A DNA stretch of 64,000 bases from Micromonospora echinospora (GCF_900091495.1 NZ_LT607413.1:372001-436000); one strand, 5' to 3'. Numbered from the stretch's first letter, positions 43,420 through 52,399 are shown. Numbers and translations are program-made. Notes: generated by a model not told the origin, from the letters alone.

Positions 43420-45051
43420 TCAGTACCGGGTGCCCCGGTAGTCGTGGCCGGGGCCGTTGGCCGGTCCGTACCCCTCCGGGTCGTGTCCGCCCCGGCGACG
43501 GTGCTCGTCCTCGCCCCGCCGTCGACCGGACGGACCACCCCGGCGCGGCGGCTCGGCCCGGCTGCCGCCGTACACGCCGCCGGAGGTGCCGCCACCGTAC
43601 CCGCCATCGCCACCGTGGCCGCCCCGGCCGCCCGCAGGGCCCCGGCCGCCGTCCCGGTAGCCACCACGTCCGCCACCGGGCGGGCCGCCGTACACGTTCG
43701 CTCCGCCCTGGCCGCCGTAGACCGCGCCGCCGGCGGGTGGGGCGGCACCGCCGTAGACGTTCCCTGCGCCATGGCCGGCCGGACGCCCACCGGCGGCCGG
43801 CGGGCCACCGTAGACCGCGCCCCGCTGCGGCTCCCGGCCGGCCGGCGGCGGAGCACCGGGGCGACCGGGGCCACGGCGGTCGACCTCGTCGCGGCCCGGC
43901 ACCTCGCCACTGACGTACGGGTCGTCGCCGCTGCGCCTGGTCGCCTCCGGTGGACGGCGACGGGCCCGGACGATACCCACGATGCCCGCCCCGACCAGCA
44001 GCGCGCCGAGCACACCGACCGCCGCGATCAGGTACGTGATGTCGTCCAGGCTGAGCCCGTCCAGGAAGGAACGGTCGGCCGTCTCCTTGGCCTTCGACTT
44101 TCCGGCCACCGGCGCGGCGCCCTTGCTCGACGGTGGGTACGCCAGGATGTCGACCTTCGCGTCCTCGCCCAGCTCACCGGCATCGGAGACGGTGACGAAG
44201 AGCTTGCCGTCGGGGGTGTAGGAGATCGCCTCGCCGAACGGGTCGGCCAGCGGGGTGACCCGGGGTTCGCCCTTGGTCAGGGCGGCCACGATGTCGCCGC
44301 CGGTCACGTCGTACTCGAACGCGTCGGCGTAGGTGCGCAGCACCACCCGGCTGCCGTCGGGTGAGCGGGCCGCCCCGGTGATCGCGATCCGGCCGGGCCC
44401 GTGGAACACGTTGGGGGTGGTGGTCTTGGGAAGGGCGATCTCGCCGACCTTCTGCATCGGCACCGGCTCGGCGTTGTTCTTCTTGAGGGCCGCCGTCGGG
44501 GTGAAGATCTCCGCCTTGCCGCTGAGCGTCTTGGTGATGATCAGCGGCTTGCCGTCGTCACCGATCAGCAGCGCCTCGGCGTCGTGCGGTTTGCGCTCCG
44601 GGTAGGCGACCCGGTGCAGTTCGGGCTGCTCGGAGCCGTCCACCGGCATGGTCCACAGCGCGACCCGCTCGCGCTGTTTGGCGTTGTCGCCGATGTCGGC
44701 GATCCAGAGCGTCTCGCCGTCCGGGGAGAGGGCCAGGTCCTCCGGGTCCAGCGGCCCCTGCCCGGAGTACCGGACGTTCTTGGTGACCTCGCACTCCGCG
44801 TTCAGGAAAAAGATCCGCTTGTGGCTGTCGACGTCCGTGCTGTCGTTGACCACGATGTAGCCGCTCTTCGTCGCGACCAGCCCGGAGAGTTCCCGGAGCT
44901 TCTCGTCGGTGACCGAGCAACGCTTCTCGCCCGCGGCCGGGGCGGCGCCCGAGGCGTCGGGGGCCGGGGCGGCGACCGCCGCCCCGGCAATCCCCACGGT
45001 CACCGTGAGCAGGCCGAAGGCAACCGTGATCGAGGAAACCGCGCGCCGCAT
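43420..45051 (-). CDS. Secreted beta-propeller-like protein with membrane anchor and Gly/Tyr-rich tail
   Basis: 543 residues from ATG at 45051. Signal peptide (VSSITVAFGLLTVTVGIAG) first, then an extracellular domain of ~290 residues with repeats such as LDPEDLALSPDGETLWIADI and FGEAISYTPDGKLFVTVSD, as in NHL/SMP-30-like propellers. One membrane span (YLIAAVGVLGALLVGAGIVG) follows, and then a ~170-residue cytoplasmic tail rich in Gly, Pro, Arg and Tyr with five VYGG units. By position it corresponds to M. tuberculosis Rv2721c, an Ala/Gly-rich membrane protein beside lexA (memory). Role unknown. GACACT lies 6 nt before the ATG. Confidence 0.75.
   Translation of the reverse strand: MRRAVSSITVAFGLLTVTVGIAGAAVAAPAPDASGAAPAAGEKRCSVTDEKLRELSGLVATKSGYIVVNDSTDVDSHKRIFFLNAECEVTKNVRYSGQGPLDPEDLALSPDGETLWIADIGDNAKQRERVALWTMPVDGSEQPELHRVAYPERKPHDAEALLIGDDGKPLIITKTLSGKAEIFTPTAALKKNNAEPVPMQKVGEIALPKTTTPNVFHGPGRIAITGAARSPDGSRVVLRTYADAFEYDVTGGDIVAALTKGEPRVTPLADPFGEAISYTPDGKLFVTVSDAGELGEDAKVDILAYPPSSKGAAPVAGKSKAKETADRSFLDGLSLDDITYLIAAVGVLGALLVGAGIVGIVRARRRPPEATRRSGDDPYVSGEVPGRDEVDRRGPGRPGAPPPAGREPQRGAVYGGPPAAGGRPAGHGAGNVYGGAAPPAGGAVYGGQGGANVYGGPPGGGRGGYRDGGRGPAGGRGGHGGDGGYGGGTSGGVYGGSRAEPPRRGGPSGRRRGEDEHRRRGGHDPEGYGPANGPGHDYRGTRY
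43566..43825 (-). repeat. VYGG-encoding repeats
   Basis: Five spaced copies of a 12-15-bp unit (plus-strand core CCGCCGTA with AC or GAC after it) encode [AGN]VYGG in the tail of the propeller protein. Confidence 0.6.
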
Positions 45052-45101
45052 GGGCTCAGTGTCGCATGTTCCGCTCACCGTTCGGACGACCCGGCGGCCC
45101 C

Positions 45102-46598
45102 TTACGGACGACGTGCGGCGACGACGTTCTCCGCCGTTTCGAACGGCGCCAGCTCGGCGGCGAGCGCCGCACCGACCCGGACGTGCAGCAACGTGCCCTC
45201 GGGCAGGTGGGCCGTGCTGAGCACCTCGCCCTGCCGGTGCACCCGGGCGACCAGGTCGCCCCGGTCGTACGGCAGCACCGCCCGGACCTCGACCGCCGGG
45301 CGGGGCAGTCGCGCCTCGACGGCGGCCCGCAGATCCTCGATCCCGCGCCCGGAGTGGGCCGAGACGAAGATGGCGTCCGGCCAGGCGCGCTTGAGGCGCA
45401 GCAGCGTCTCCTCGTCGGCGGCGTCGATCTTGTTGACCGCCAGCAGTTCGGGCAGCCGGTCGGCGCCGACCTCGGCGAGCACCTCGCGGACCGCCCGCAC
45501 CTGCTCCTCCGGGTCGGGGTGGGTGCCGTCGACCACGTGCACCACCAGGTCGGCGTCGGCCACCTCCTCCAGCGTCGAGCGGAACGCCTCGACGATCTGG
45601 TGCGGCAGGTGCCGGACGAAGCCGACCGTGTCGGAGAGGGTGTAGAGGCGACCGTCGGCGGCGGTGGCCCGCCGGGTGGTCGGGTCGAGGGTGGCGAAGA
45701 GCGCGTCCTCGACCAGCACCCCCGCACCGGTCAGCCGGTTGAGCAGGCTGGACTTGCCGGCGTTGGTGTAGCCGGCGATGGCCACCGCGGGCACCGCGTT
45801 GCGGGAGCGGCGGGCGCGCTTGGTCTGGCGTACCGTCCGCATGGCCTTGATCTCGCGGCGCAGCCGGGAGATCCGGTGGCGGATGCGCCGCCGGTCGGTC
45901 TCCAGCTTGGTCTCACCGGGACCACGCACGCCCACACCGCCGCCGGCGCCACCGCCGCGACCGCTACCACCGGTCTGCCGGGAGAGGGTCTCACCCCAAC
46001 CGCGCAGCCGGGGCAGGAGGTATTCGAGCTGGGCCAGCTCGACCTGCGCCCGGCCCTCCCGGCTCTTGGCGTGCTGGGCGAAGATGTCGAGGATCAGCGC
46101 GGTCCGGTCGACCACCTTGACCTTGGTGCGCTGTTCCAGGTTGCGCAACTGGGACGGGGAGAGCTCCCCGTCGCAGATCACCGTGTCGGCGCCGGTGGAG
46201 AGGACCACCGCGCCCAGGTCGTCGACCTTGCCCCGACCGATGTAGGTGGCCGGGTCCGGGCGGCTGCGCCGCTGGATCAGCCCCTCCAGCACCTGCGAAC
46301 CGGCGGTCTCGGCGAGCGCGGCCAGTTCGGTGAGGGAGTTCTCCGCGTCGGTCACCGTGCCCTCGGTCCACACCCCGACCAGCACGACCCGTTCCAGGCG
46401 GAGTTGGCGGTACTCGACCTCGGTGATGTCGGTGAGTTCGGTGGAGAGACCGGGCACCCGACGCAGCGCCTGACGCTCCTCCAGTTCCAGCTCGCCGGTG
46501 GTGGCGTCGAGTTCCTCGTCCTCGACCGGGACGAAGCCCTGCTGCTCTCGCAAACCGCTCTCCTGTCCGTTTTGGTAGGTACGAAGCAATCGTGACAC
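45102..46598 (-). CDS. hflX: GTPase HflX
   Basis: 498 residues from GTG at 46598. HflX binds the 50S ribosomal subunit and splits stalled or inactive ribosomes. The N-terminal domain (LSTELTDITEVEYRQLRLER, DPATYIGRGKVDDLG, CDGELSPSQLRNLE) is followed by the glycine-rich linker and RGPGETKLETDRRRIRHRIS. The GTPase motifs are GYTNAGKSSLLNRLTG (G1), DTVGFVRHLPH (G3) and NKIDAAD (G4). No ribosome-binding site is visible before the GTG; there may be a different start. It is divergent from the malic enzyme gene. Confidence 0.95.
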   Translation of the reverse strand: MSRLLRTYQNGQESGLREQQGFVPVEDEELDATTGELELEERQALRRVPGLSTELTDITEVEYRQLRLERVVLVGVWTEGTVTDAENSLTELAALAETAGSQVLEGLIQRRSRPDPATYIGRGKVDDLGAVVLSTGADTVICDGELSPSQLRNLEQRTKVKVVDRTALILDIFAQHAKSREGRAQVELAQLEYLLPRLRGWGETLSRQTGGSGRGGGAGGGVGVRGPGETKLETDRRRIRHRISRLRREIKAMRTVRQTKRARRSRNAVPAVAIAGYTNAGKSSLLNRLTGAGVLVEDALFATLDPTTRRATAADGRLYTLSDTVGFVRHLPHQIVEAFRSTLEEVADADLVVHVVDGTHPDPEEQVRAVREVLAEVGADRLPELLAVNKIDAADEETLLRLKRAWPDAIFVSAHSGRGIEDLRAAVEARLPRPAVEVRAVLPYDRGDLVARVHRQGEVLSTAHLPEGTLLHVRVGAALAAELAPFETAENVVAARRP

Positions 46599-46759
46599 GC
46601 GTACGGCCCCGCCGCACCTGCTATTTTCCCGTTCGCCGATGGATCACGCGCGGCCCACGTCACCTGGCTCCGGGGCGCGTGTCGGTCCGATCCGACGAAC
46701 CGGTAGAAATGCGGGGGTCGGTGGCACCGGGGCCGCCGAGCCGTGACCGGAGGAACCCT

Positions 46760-48232
46760 GTGGCCATCACCCGCCTGCCGAGCGCCGGATTCTCGATCAC
46801 CATCCGGATCGCCGTGCCCGCCGACGCGTCGTCGATCGGCCGGCTCACCACCTGCGTCGGGGAGGCCGGAGCCATCGTCACCGCGCTGGACGTGGTCGAC
46901 TCCGACCCGAACCACGTGGTGGTCGACCTGACCTGCGACACCGCCGACGCCGGCCACGCCGACCAGGTGGTCCAGGCGTTGACCGAGCTGGACGGGGTGG
47001 ACGTCCGCAAGGTCTCCGACCGGACCTTCCTGCTGCACCTGGGCGGCAAGATCGAGGTCACCCCGAAGGTGGCGCTGCGCAACCGGGACGAGCTGTCCCG
47101 CGCGTACACGCCGGGGGTGGCCCGGGTCTGCCAGGCGATCGCGGAGAACCCGGCCGACGCCCGCCGGCTGACCATCAAGCGCAACACGGTGGCCGTGGTC
47201 AGCGACGGCTCGGCCGTGCTCGGCCTCGGCAACCTGGGCCCGGCCGCCTCGCTGCCGGTGATGGAGGGCAAGGCCGCCCTGTTCAAGCGGTTCGGCGGGG
47301 TGGACGCCTGGCCGGTGGTGCTGGACACCCAGGACACCGACGAGATCGTCAACATCGTCCGGGCGATCGCGCCGGCGTACGGCGGGATCAACCTGGAGGA
47401 CATCGCCGCGCCGCGCTGCTTCGAGATCGAGGCCCGACTGCGGGACCTGCTGGACATCCCGGTCTTCCACGACGACCAGCACGGCACCGCGATCTGCGTG
47501 CTCGCCGCGCTGACCAACGCGCTGCGCGTGGTGGGCAAGAACCTCTCGGACGTCCGGGTCGTGGTCTCCGGCGCGGGCGCGGCCGGTACCGCGATCATGA
47601 AGCTGCTGTTGCGCCAGGGCGTGGGCGACATCGTCGCGTACGACCGGCAGGGCGCGCTGCACCGTGGCCTGACCGGGCTCAACCCGGCCTGGCAGTGGCT
47701 GGCCGAGAACACCAACCGGGAGAACTACTCCGGTGACCTGCGCGGGGCGGTGGCCGGCGCGGACGTCTTCATCGGGGTGAGCGCGCCGAACCTGCTCACC
47801 GGCGAAGACGTCGCCACCATGGCCAAGGACGCGATCGTCTTCGCGCTGGCGAACCCGGACCCGGAGGTCGACCCCCGGGAGGCGCGCAAGTACGCGGCGG
47901 TGGTCGCCACCGGCCGCTCCGACCAGCCGAACCAGATCAACAACGTGCTCGCCTTCCCCGGCGTGTTCCGGGGCATGCTGGACGCGCACGCCGAGGAGTT
48001 CACCGAGGAGATGGCGATCGCCGCCGCCCGCGCCATCGCGGACGTGGTCGGCGAGGACAAGATCAACCCGACGGTGATCGTTCCCAGCGTGTTCGACTCC
48101 CGGGTCGCCCCGGCGGTGGCCGCCGCCGTCCGTGCCGCTGCCCAGAACCCCGGCGCCACGGCTCCCCCGGCGGCCGACTCCGGCCCCGCCGACCTCCCCG
48201 AGATCGCCGCCGCCTCCTCCGCCACCCCCTGA
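46760..48232 (+). CDS. NAD-dependent malic enzyme with N-terminal ACT domain
   Basis: 490 residues from GTG at 46760, with ccggaggaac upstream. It converts malate to pyruvate and CO2 with reduction of NAD(P). The ACT domain (about 10-80; FSITIRIAVPADASSIGRL) suggests allosteric control by a small molecule. The catalytic parts carry YTPGVARVCQAIAENP, GDIVAYDRQGAL, PVFHDDQHGTAICVLAAL (metal site) and GAGAAGTAIMKLLL (dinucleotide site). The Ala/Pro-rich end is not conserved. A long palindrome follows. Confidence 0.92.
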   Translation: MAITRLPSAGFSITIRIAVPADASSIGRLTTCVGEAGAIVTALDVVDSDPNHVVVDLTCDTADAGHADQVVQALTELDGVDVRKVSDRTFLLHLGGKIEVTPKVALRNRDELSRAYTPGVARVCQAIAENPADARRLTIKRNTVAVVSDGSAVLGLGNLGPAASLPVMEGKAALFKRFGGVDAWPVVLDTQDTDEIVNIVRAIAPAYGGINLEDIAAPRCFEIEARLRDLLDIPVFHDDQHGTAICVLAALTNALRVVGKNLSDVRVVVSGAGAAGTAIMKLLLRQGVGDIVAYDRQGALHRGLTGLNPAWQWLAENTNRENYSGDLRGAVAGADVFIGVSAPNLLTGEDVATMAKDAIVFALANPDPEVDPREARKYAAVVATGRSDQPNQINNVLAFPGVFRGMLDAHAEEFTEEMAIAAARAIADVVGEDKINPTVIVPSVFDSRVAPAVAAAVRAAAQNPGATAPPAADSGPADLPEIAAASSATP

Positions 48233-48268
48233 CCGGTCCGGCTCCCCGCCACCCGGTCTCCGGATTGC

Positions 48269-48318
48269 CTGCAGGGGACCCCTCCTCGTCAGAAACGAGT
48301 AGCAGGGGTCCCCTGCAG
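48269..48318. terminator. Long composite palindrome, bidirectional terminator or REP-like element
   Basis: Perfect 15-bp arms (48269-48283 and 48304-48318) enclose a second 5-bp stem (CTCGT/ACGAG). It lies between the convergent malic enzyme and dapF genes. The low G-C inner loop and PstI-type ends resemble repeated extragenic palindromes of Micromonospora genomes (memory). Confidence 0.65.
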
Positions 48319-48352
48319 ACGTCCTGGTCGGCCCGGCGGTCCGCGCGGCGGG

Positions 48353-49180
48353 TCAGAGGAGCGTGCCGGTGGCCACCAGGAGGGCGGGGCCGGCGAGCCA
48401 GCAGGAGTCCGGTTCGATCGTGACGGTCAGCCGGCCACCGGGGACGTCGACCGCCACCACACCGGTCTCCCGGTCGGCGTCCCGCAGCGCCACGGCCGCC
48501 ACCGCGCAGGCTCCGGTGCCGCAGGAGAGCGTCTCGGCCGACCCGCGCTCGTACACCCGCATCAGCACGTGCCCGTCGGCGCCGTCGACCGGCTCACCCG
48601 GACTGGTGAACTCGACGTTCACGCCGGCCGGGAAGAGCGCCGGGTCGACCCCGGGCGGGCGGGTGAGGTCGAGGGCGGCCAGGTCCAGCCCGGCCGGCAG
48701 CGCGCAGACCAGGTGCGGGTTGCCGACGTCCACGGCGGTGCCCGGCAGGGTCAGCCCGCCTAGGGTGGCCACCCCGGCGTCGTACAGGTCCGGGCGGCGC
48801 ATCTCGACGGCGACGGTCTCCCCGTCCAGGCGGGCGCGGACCACGCCGGCCCGGGTCGCCACCGGCAGGAGGCCACCGGTCGGGGCGGCCAGCCCGCTGG
48901 CGACGAGGTAGCGGACGAAGACCCGGGCACCGTTGCCGCACATCTCGGCGAAGGAGCCGTCCGCGTTCCAGTAGTCCATGAACCACTCGGCCTCGCCGGC
49001 CTGCCCGGCGCCGTCCGGGTGTTTCGCGGCCCGGACCACCCGGAGCACGCCGTCACCGCCGACGCCGCGTCGCCGGTCGCAGAGCGCGGCGACCCGCTCG
49101 GGGGTCAGCGTCAGGCGCCCGTCCGGGTCGGGCAGGATCACGAAGTCGTTGCCGGTGCCATGGCCCTTGGTGAACTCCAC
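48353..49180 (-). CDS. dapF: Diaminopimelate epimerase
   Basis: 275 residues from GTG. It converts LL- to meso-diaminopimelate for lysine and peptidoglycan. The two catalytic Cys motifs are present: FAEMCGNGARVFVRYL and SCGTGACAVAAVAL. TKGHGTGNDFVILPDPDG at the start and DVGNPHLVCAL are also conserved. AATGAT lies 6 nt before the GTG with no spaced ribosome-binding site, so a leaderless transcript is likely. miaA ends 42 bp upstream. Confidence 0.95.
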   Translation of the reverse strand: MEFTKGHGTGNDFVILPDPDGRLTLTPERVAALCDRRRGVGGDGVLRVVRAAKHPDGAGQAGEAEWFMDYWNADGSFAEMCGNGARVFVRYLVASGLAAPTGGLLPVATRAGVVRARLDGETVAVEMRRPDLYDAGVATLGGLTLPGTAVDVGNPHLVCALPAGLDLAALDLTRPPGVDPALFPAGVNVEFTSPGEPVDGADGHVLMRVYERGSAETLSCGTGACAVAAVALRDADRETGVVAVDVPGGRLTVTIEPDSCWLAGPALLVATGTLL

Positions 49181-49222
49181 GCCCCCATCATTCCGCAGCA
49201 GGTCGCGGCGTCCGGCGGGTGC

Positions 49223-50128
49223 TCACCCCGTCGAGGCCCGCACCACGGCCAGGGCGGTCCCGACCAGGTCCGGGGCGGCGGCGTCCAGCCAGTGCACCCG
49301 GGGGTCACGGCGGAACCAGGAGCGCTGCCGGCGGCCGAACCGGCGGGTCCCCCGGATCGTCTCGTCGTGCGCCTCGGCCTCGGTCGACTCGCCGGCCAGG
49401 AAGCGCAGCACCTGCTGGTAGCCGAGCGCCCGGCTGGCCGTACGCCCCTCGCGCAGGCCGTGGCCGACCAGCTCACGGGTCTCGGCGACCAGCCCGTCGG
49501 CCCACATCCGGTCCACCCGGCGGGCCATCCGCTCGTGCAGGACGGCGGTGTCCAGGTCGACACCGAGCTGCACGGACGGGTAGAACGGGGTCGGCTCGGG
49601 CAGCGAGGCGGCGAACGGCGCGCCGGTCAGCTCGACGACCTCCAGGGCCCGGACGATGCGCCGCCCGTTCCCGGGCAGGATGCCGGCGGCGGCGGCCGGG
49701 TCGGCGGCGCGCAGCCGCTCGTACAGCGGGGCCGGGCCGACGGCGGCCAACTCGGCCTCCAGGCGTCCGCGCAGCTCCGGGTCGGTGCCGGGGAACTCGA
49801 ACCGTTCCAGCACCGCCCGGACGTAGAGGCCCGAGCCGCCGACCAGCAGCGGGACCTTTCCCCGGGCGAGGATGTCGTCGACCGCCGCGCGGGCGAGCCG
49901 CTGGTACTCGGCGACGCTCGCCGGTTCGGTGACCGGCCAGATGTCGAGCAGGTGGTGCGGCACGCCCTCGCGTTCGGCCGGGGTCAGCTTGGCGGTGCCG
50001 ATGTCCATGCCCCGGTAGAGCTGCATCGAGTCGGCGTTGACCACCTCGCCGTCGAGCGCGTGGGCGAGGGCGATGCTCAGCCCGGACTTCCCGGCGGCGG
50101 TCGGCCCGACCACCGCGACGACCCTCAC
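49223..50128 (-). CDS. miaA: tRNA dimethylallyltransferase
   Basis: 301 residues from GTG at 50128. MiaA transfers a dimethylallyl group to N6 of A37 in tRNAs that read U-starting codons; MiaB (encoded at 55668) then thiomethylates the product. The P-loop VVGPTAAGKSGLSIALA, NADSMQLYRGMDIGTAK, VPHHLLDIWPVTEPASVAEY and the late RRFGRRQRSWFRRDPRVHW are diagnostic. The start overlaps the stop of the upstream dioxygenase-like gene by GTGA, so the two genes are coupled. Confidence 0.95.
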   Translation of the reverse strand: MRVVAVVGPTAAGKSGLSIALAHALDGEVVNADSMQLYRGMDIGTAKLTPAEREGVPHHLLDIWPVTEPASVAEYQRLARAAVDDILARGKVPLLVGGSGLYVRAVLERFEFPGTDPELRGRLEAELAAVGPAPLYERLRAADPAAAAGILPGNGRRIVRALEVVELTGAPFAASLPEPTPFYPSVQLGVDLDTAVLHERMARRVDRMWADGLVAETRELVGHGLREGRTASRALGYQQVLRFLAGESTEAEAHDETIRGTRRFGRRQRSWFRRDPRVHWLDAAAPDLVGTALAVVRASTG

Positions 50129-50844
50129 GCCCGCTCCCAGTTCGCCACGAGGTAGGCCACGCCGTAGGGGGCGGTGTGGTGGGTCAGCTCGCCCCGCCAG
50201 TGGCCGCCGGCCGCGCGCACCGCGCCGGCCAGCACCTGCCAGGGTGCCCGTCCGGCGACCCGCAGCTGCGCCGAGATCCCCGGGTCCAGGCCGCCCAGGG
50301 CGGCGGTGTCCGCGCCGGCCAGGGCGGCAGCCACCCCGTCGTCGTACGGCTGGGCACGCGGGTCGTCGTAGCCGGGCGCCTTCTGTCCCCGGCAGGCCGA
50401 CCCGTCCCCCAGCACCAGCAGCGCGGTACGCGCCCCGTCGGCGTCGGCCAGCTCCGCCCCGAGCCGGGCGCACTCGTCGGGCGTGGCGTCGACGGCGACG
50501 GAGTGGGCGAACCGGGGCAGGTCCGTGCCGGAGCGACCGACCAGCCACGCGCCGATGGTCAGGCTGAGCGGGAGGTGGGGGCCACCGGCACAGTTGACCT
50601 TCCACAACCGGATGTACCGGTCGACCCCGTACGGACGGAGCGAACCGTGGTCGGCGGGCCTGAACCGGGTCGTCCGGGGTCCGGAGCCGATCAGCAGGAG
50701 CTGCTCCGGCCGGGCGTCGAGCAGCCGGGCGACCGCCGCGTCGCAGGCCGCGCGGAGGTCGTCGAGTTCACCGGCGGCCGCTCCGGCGACCTCGGGCACG
50801 AGCAACGGCGGGTGCGGGCAGACGGCGGCGGCGACCAGGGACAC
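50125..50844 (-). CDS. Class III extradiol dioxygenase-like protein
   Basis: 239 residues from GTG at 50844. It resembles the catalytic subunit family of LigB/DODA-type dioxygenases (CPHPPLLVPEVAG with two of the expected His near the start). Other parts of an iron site, such as a Glu in a GxGxxE segment, are not obvious, so enzyme activity is uncertain. The same gene occurs beside miaA in M. tuberculosis (Rv2728c) and Streptomyces, so it may have a conserved role linked to tRNA or dapF. TACGGT lies 6 nt before the start. Confidence 0.75.
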   Translation of the reverse strand: MSLVAAAVCPHPPLLVPEVAGAAAGELDDLRAACDAAVARLLDARPEQLLLIGSGPRTTRFRPADHGSLRPYGVDRYIRLWKVNCAGGPHLPLSLTIGAWLVGRSGTDLPRFAHSVAVDATPDECARLGAELADADGARTALLVLGDGSACRGQKAPGYDDPRAQPYDDGVAAALAGADTAALGGLDPGISAQLRVAGRAPWQVLAGAVRAAGGHWRGELTHHTAPYGVAYLVANWERA

Positions 50845-51177
50845 GGGGCAACCGTATCGGCCGGGACGCGGCCGACGCCCCGGGGCCCACGGGGAGCGCC
50901 GGCCGCGCCCGGGTCCGGTGGGGCTGCCCGGCCTGGTCGCTCCCGCTCTCCGCCGGGCCGTCCCGGGACGCCGTACCGTACGGGGTACGTCAACAACCGA
51001 GAAGCCGACCGTCGAAAGACGACGGTCCGGGGTAGGACACCGTATGGTCACGGTCGGCGATAGGCGCTCGACGCGGACCCGGTGGGACCTGTGACAATGC
51101 CGGGGGAGAAACTTGCTGCGCCGTGGCGGCGATCACGGGACTGTCCCCGTCGACGCCGGGAGAACGAGGATGGGCAC
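50845..51177. other. Intergenic region upstream of the DUF349 gene
   Basis: 333 bp. It holds the dioxygenase -10, a CGTACCGTACG palindrome (50970-50980), and a hairpin at 51007-51027 (8-bp stem, loop AAAGA). TAGG-type hexamers between 51030 and 51065 may be -10 boxes for the DUF349 gene. No coding sequence is seen. Confidence 0.4.
50851..50856 (-). promoter_or_regulatory. -10 box of dioxygenase-like/miaA operon (leaderless)
   Basis: On the minus strand TACGGT is followed by 6 nt (tgcccc) and the GTG at 50844; there is no ribosome-binding site. Confidence 0.55.
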
Positions 51178-52386
51178 ATGAGCGACTGGACTGCCTTCGG
51201 ACGGGTGGACGCGGACGGCACCGTGTACGTCAAGACCACCGAAGGCGAGCGAGTGGTCGGATCCTGGCAGGCCGGAGCACCGGAGGAGGGGCTGGCCCAC
51301 TTCGCCCGCCGCTTCGCCGACCTGGTCACCGAGGTCGACCTGGCCGAGGCCCGACTCAACTCGGGGGCGGCCGACGCCAGCGGATCACTGACCACGGTCC
51401 GCCGGCTCCGGGATTCGCTGGCCGAGGCGCACGTCGTCGGGGACATCGACGCGCTCGCCGCCCGGCTGGACAAGCTCGCCGCGCTCGCGGAGGAGAAGGC
51501 CGCCGAGGCGCGGGCGGCCCGCGACGCCGCGCGGGTCGAGGCCGTGGCCCGCAAGACCGCCCTGGTGGAGGAGGCCGAGAAGCTCGCCGCCGAGTCCACC
51601 GGATGGAAGACCGCCGGCGACCGCCTCAAGGAGATCCTCGACGAGTGGAAGACCATTCGTGGGGTCGACAAGAAGACCGACGGTGAGCTGTGGAAGCGGT
51701 TCGCCGCCGCCCGGGACGGGTTCACCCGCCGTCGGGGCGCGCACTTCGCCTCCCTGGACTCGCAGCGCAAGCAGGCGCAGGCCGCCAAGGAGCAACTGGT
51801 CGCCGAGGCCGAGTCGGTCAAGGACTCGACCGAGTGGGCGGCCACCGCCAACCGGCTCAAGGAGCTGATGGCCGAGTGGAAGGCCGCGCCGCGCGCCTCG
51901 AAGGAGGCCGAGCAGAAGCTCTGGGAACGGTTCCGGGCGGCTCAGGACGAGTTCTTCACCCGGCGGAGCGAGGTCTTCTCGGCCCGGGACAACGAGCAGC
52001 GCGCCAACCTGGAGCGCAAGCAGGCCCTGCTGGCCGAGGCCGAGGCGCTGGACGTCGACGCCGACCCGCGCGGCACCCAGGCGAAGCTGCGTGAGATCCA
52101 GGCGCAGTGGCACGAGGCCGGGCGGGTTCCCCGGGACGCGGCGGCCGGCCTGGAGCGGCGGATGCGGGCGGTGGACGACCGGATCCGTGAGGCGATGGAC
52201 TCCGCGTGGCGGCGTACCGCGCCGCAGGACAACCCGCTGCTGGCCCAGATGCGCGCGCAGGTCGCCGAGGCCGAGGAGCGGCTGACCCGCGCCCAGGCCG
52301 CCGGGGACGCCAAGCGGATCCGGGAGGCCGAGCAGGCGCTCGCGTCCAAGCGGCAGTTCCTCCAGCTCGCCGAGCAGGCCGGCTGA
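51178..52386 (+). CDS. DUF349 protein
   Basis: 402 residues from ATG at 51178. The protein is almost all charged helix, with three DUF349 repeats of about 70 residues: around 125-195 (ESTGWKTAGDRLKEILDEWK), 200-270 (KDSTEWAATANRLKELMAEW) and 275-345 (LDVDADPRGTQAKLREIQAQ). Long coiled-coil stretches are likely. Its molecular role is not established; the actinobacterial position beside miaA/miaB is conserved. The start is set by a gaggatggg site, and a terminator follows. Confidence 0.87.
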   Translation: MSDWTAFGRVDADGTVYVKTTEGERVVGSWQAGAPEEGLAHFARRFADLVTEVDLAEARLNSGAADASGSLTTVRRLRDSLAEAHVVGDIDALAARLDKLAALAEEKAAEARAARDAARVEAVARKTALVEEAEKLAAESTGWKTAGDRLKEILDEWKTIRGVDKKTDGELWKRFAAARDGFTRRRGAHFASLDSQRKQAQAAKEQLVAEAESVKDSTEWAATANRLKELMAEWKAAPRASKEAEQKLWERFRAAQDEFFTRRSEVFSARDNEQRANLERKQALLAEAEALDVDADPRGTQAKLREIQAQWHEAGRVPRDAAAGLERRMRAVDDRIREAMDSAWRRTAPQDNPLLAQMRAQVAEAEERLTRAQAAGDAKRIREAEQALASKRQFLQLAEQAG

Positions 52387-52399
52387 CCGACCGTCGACA

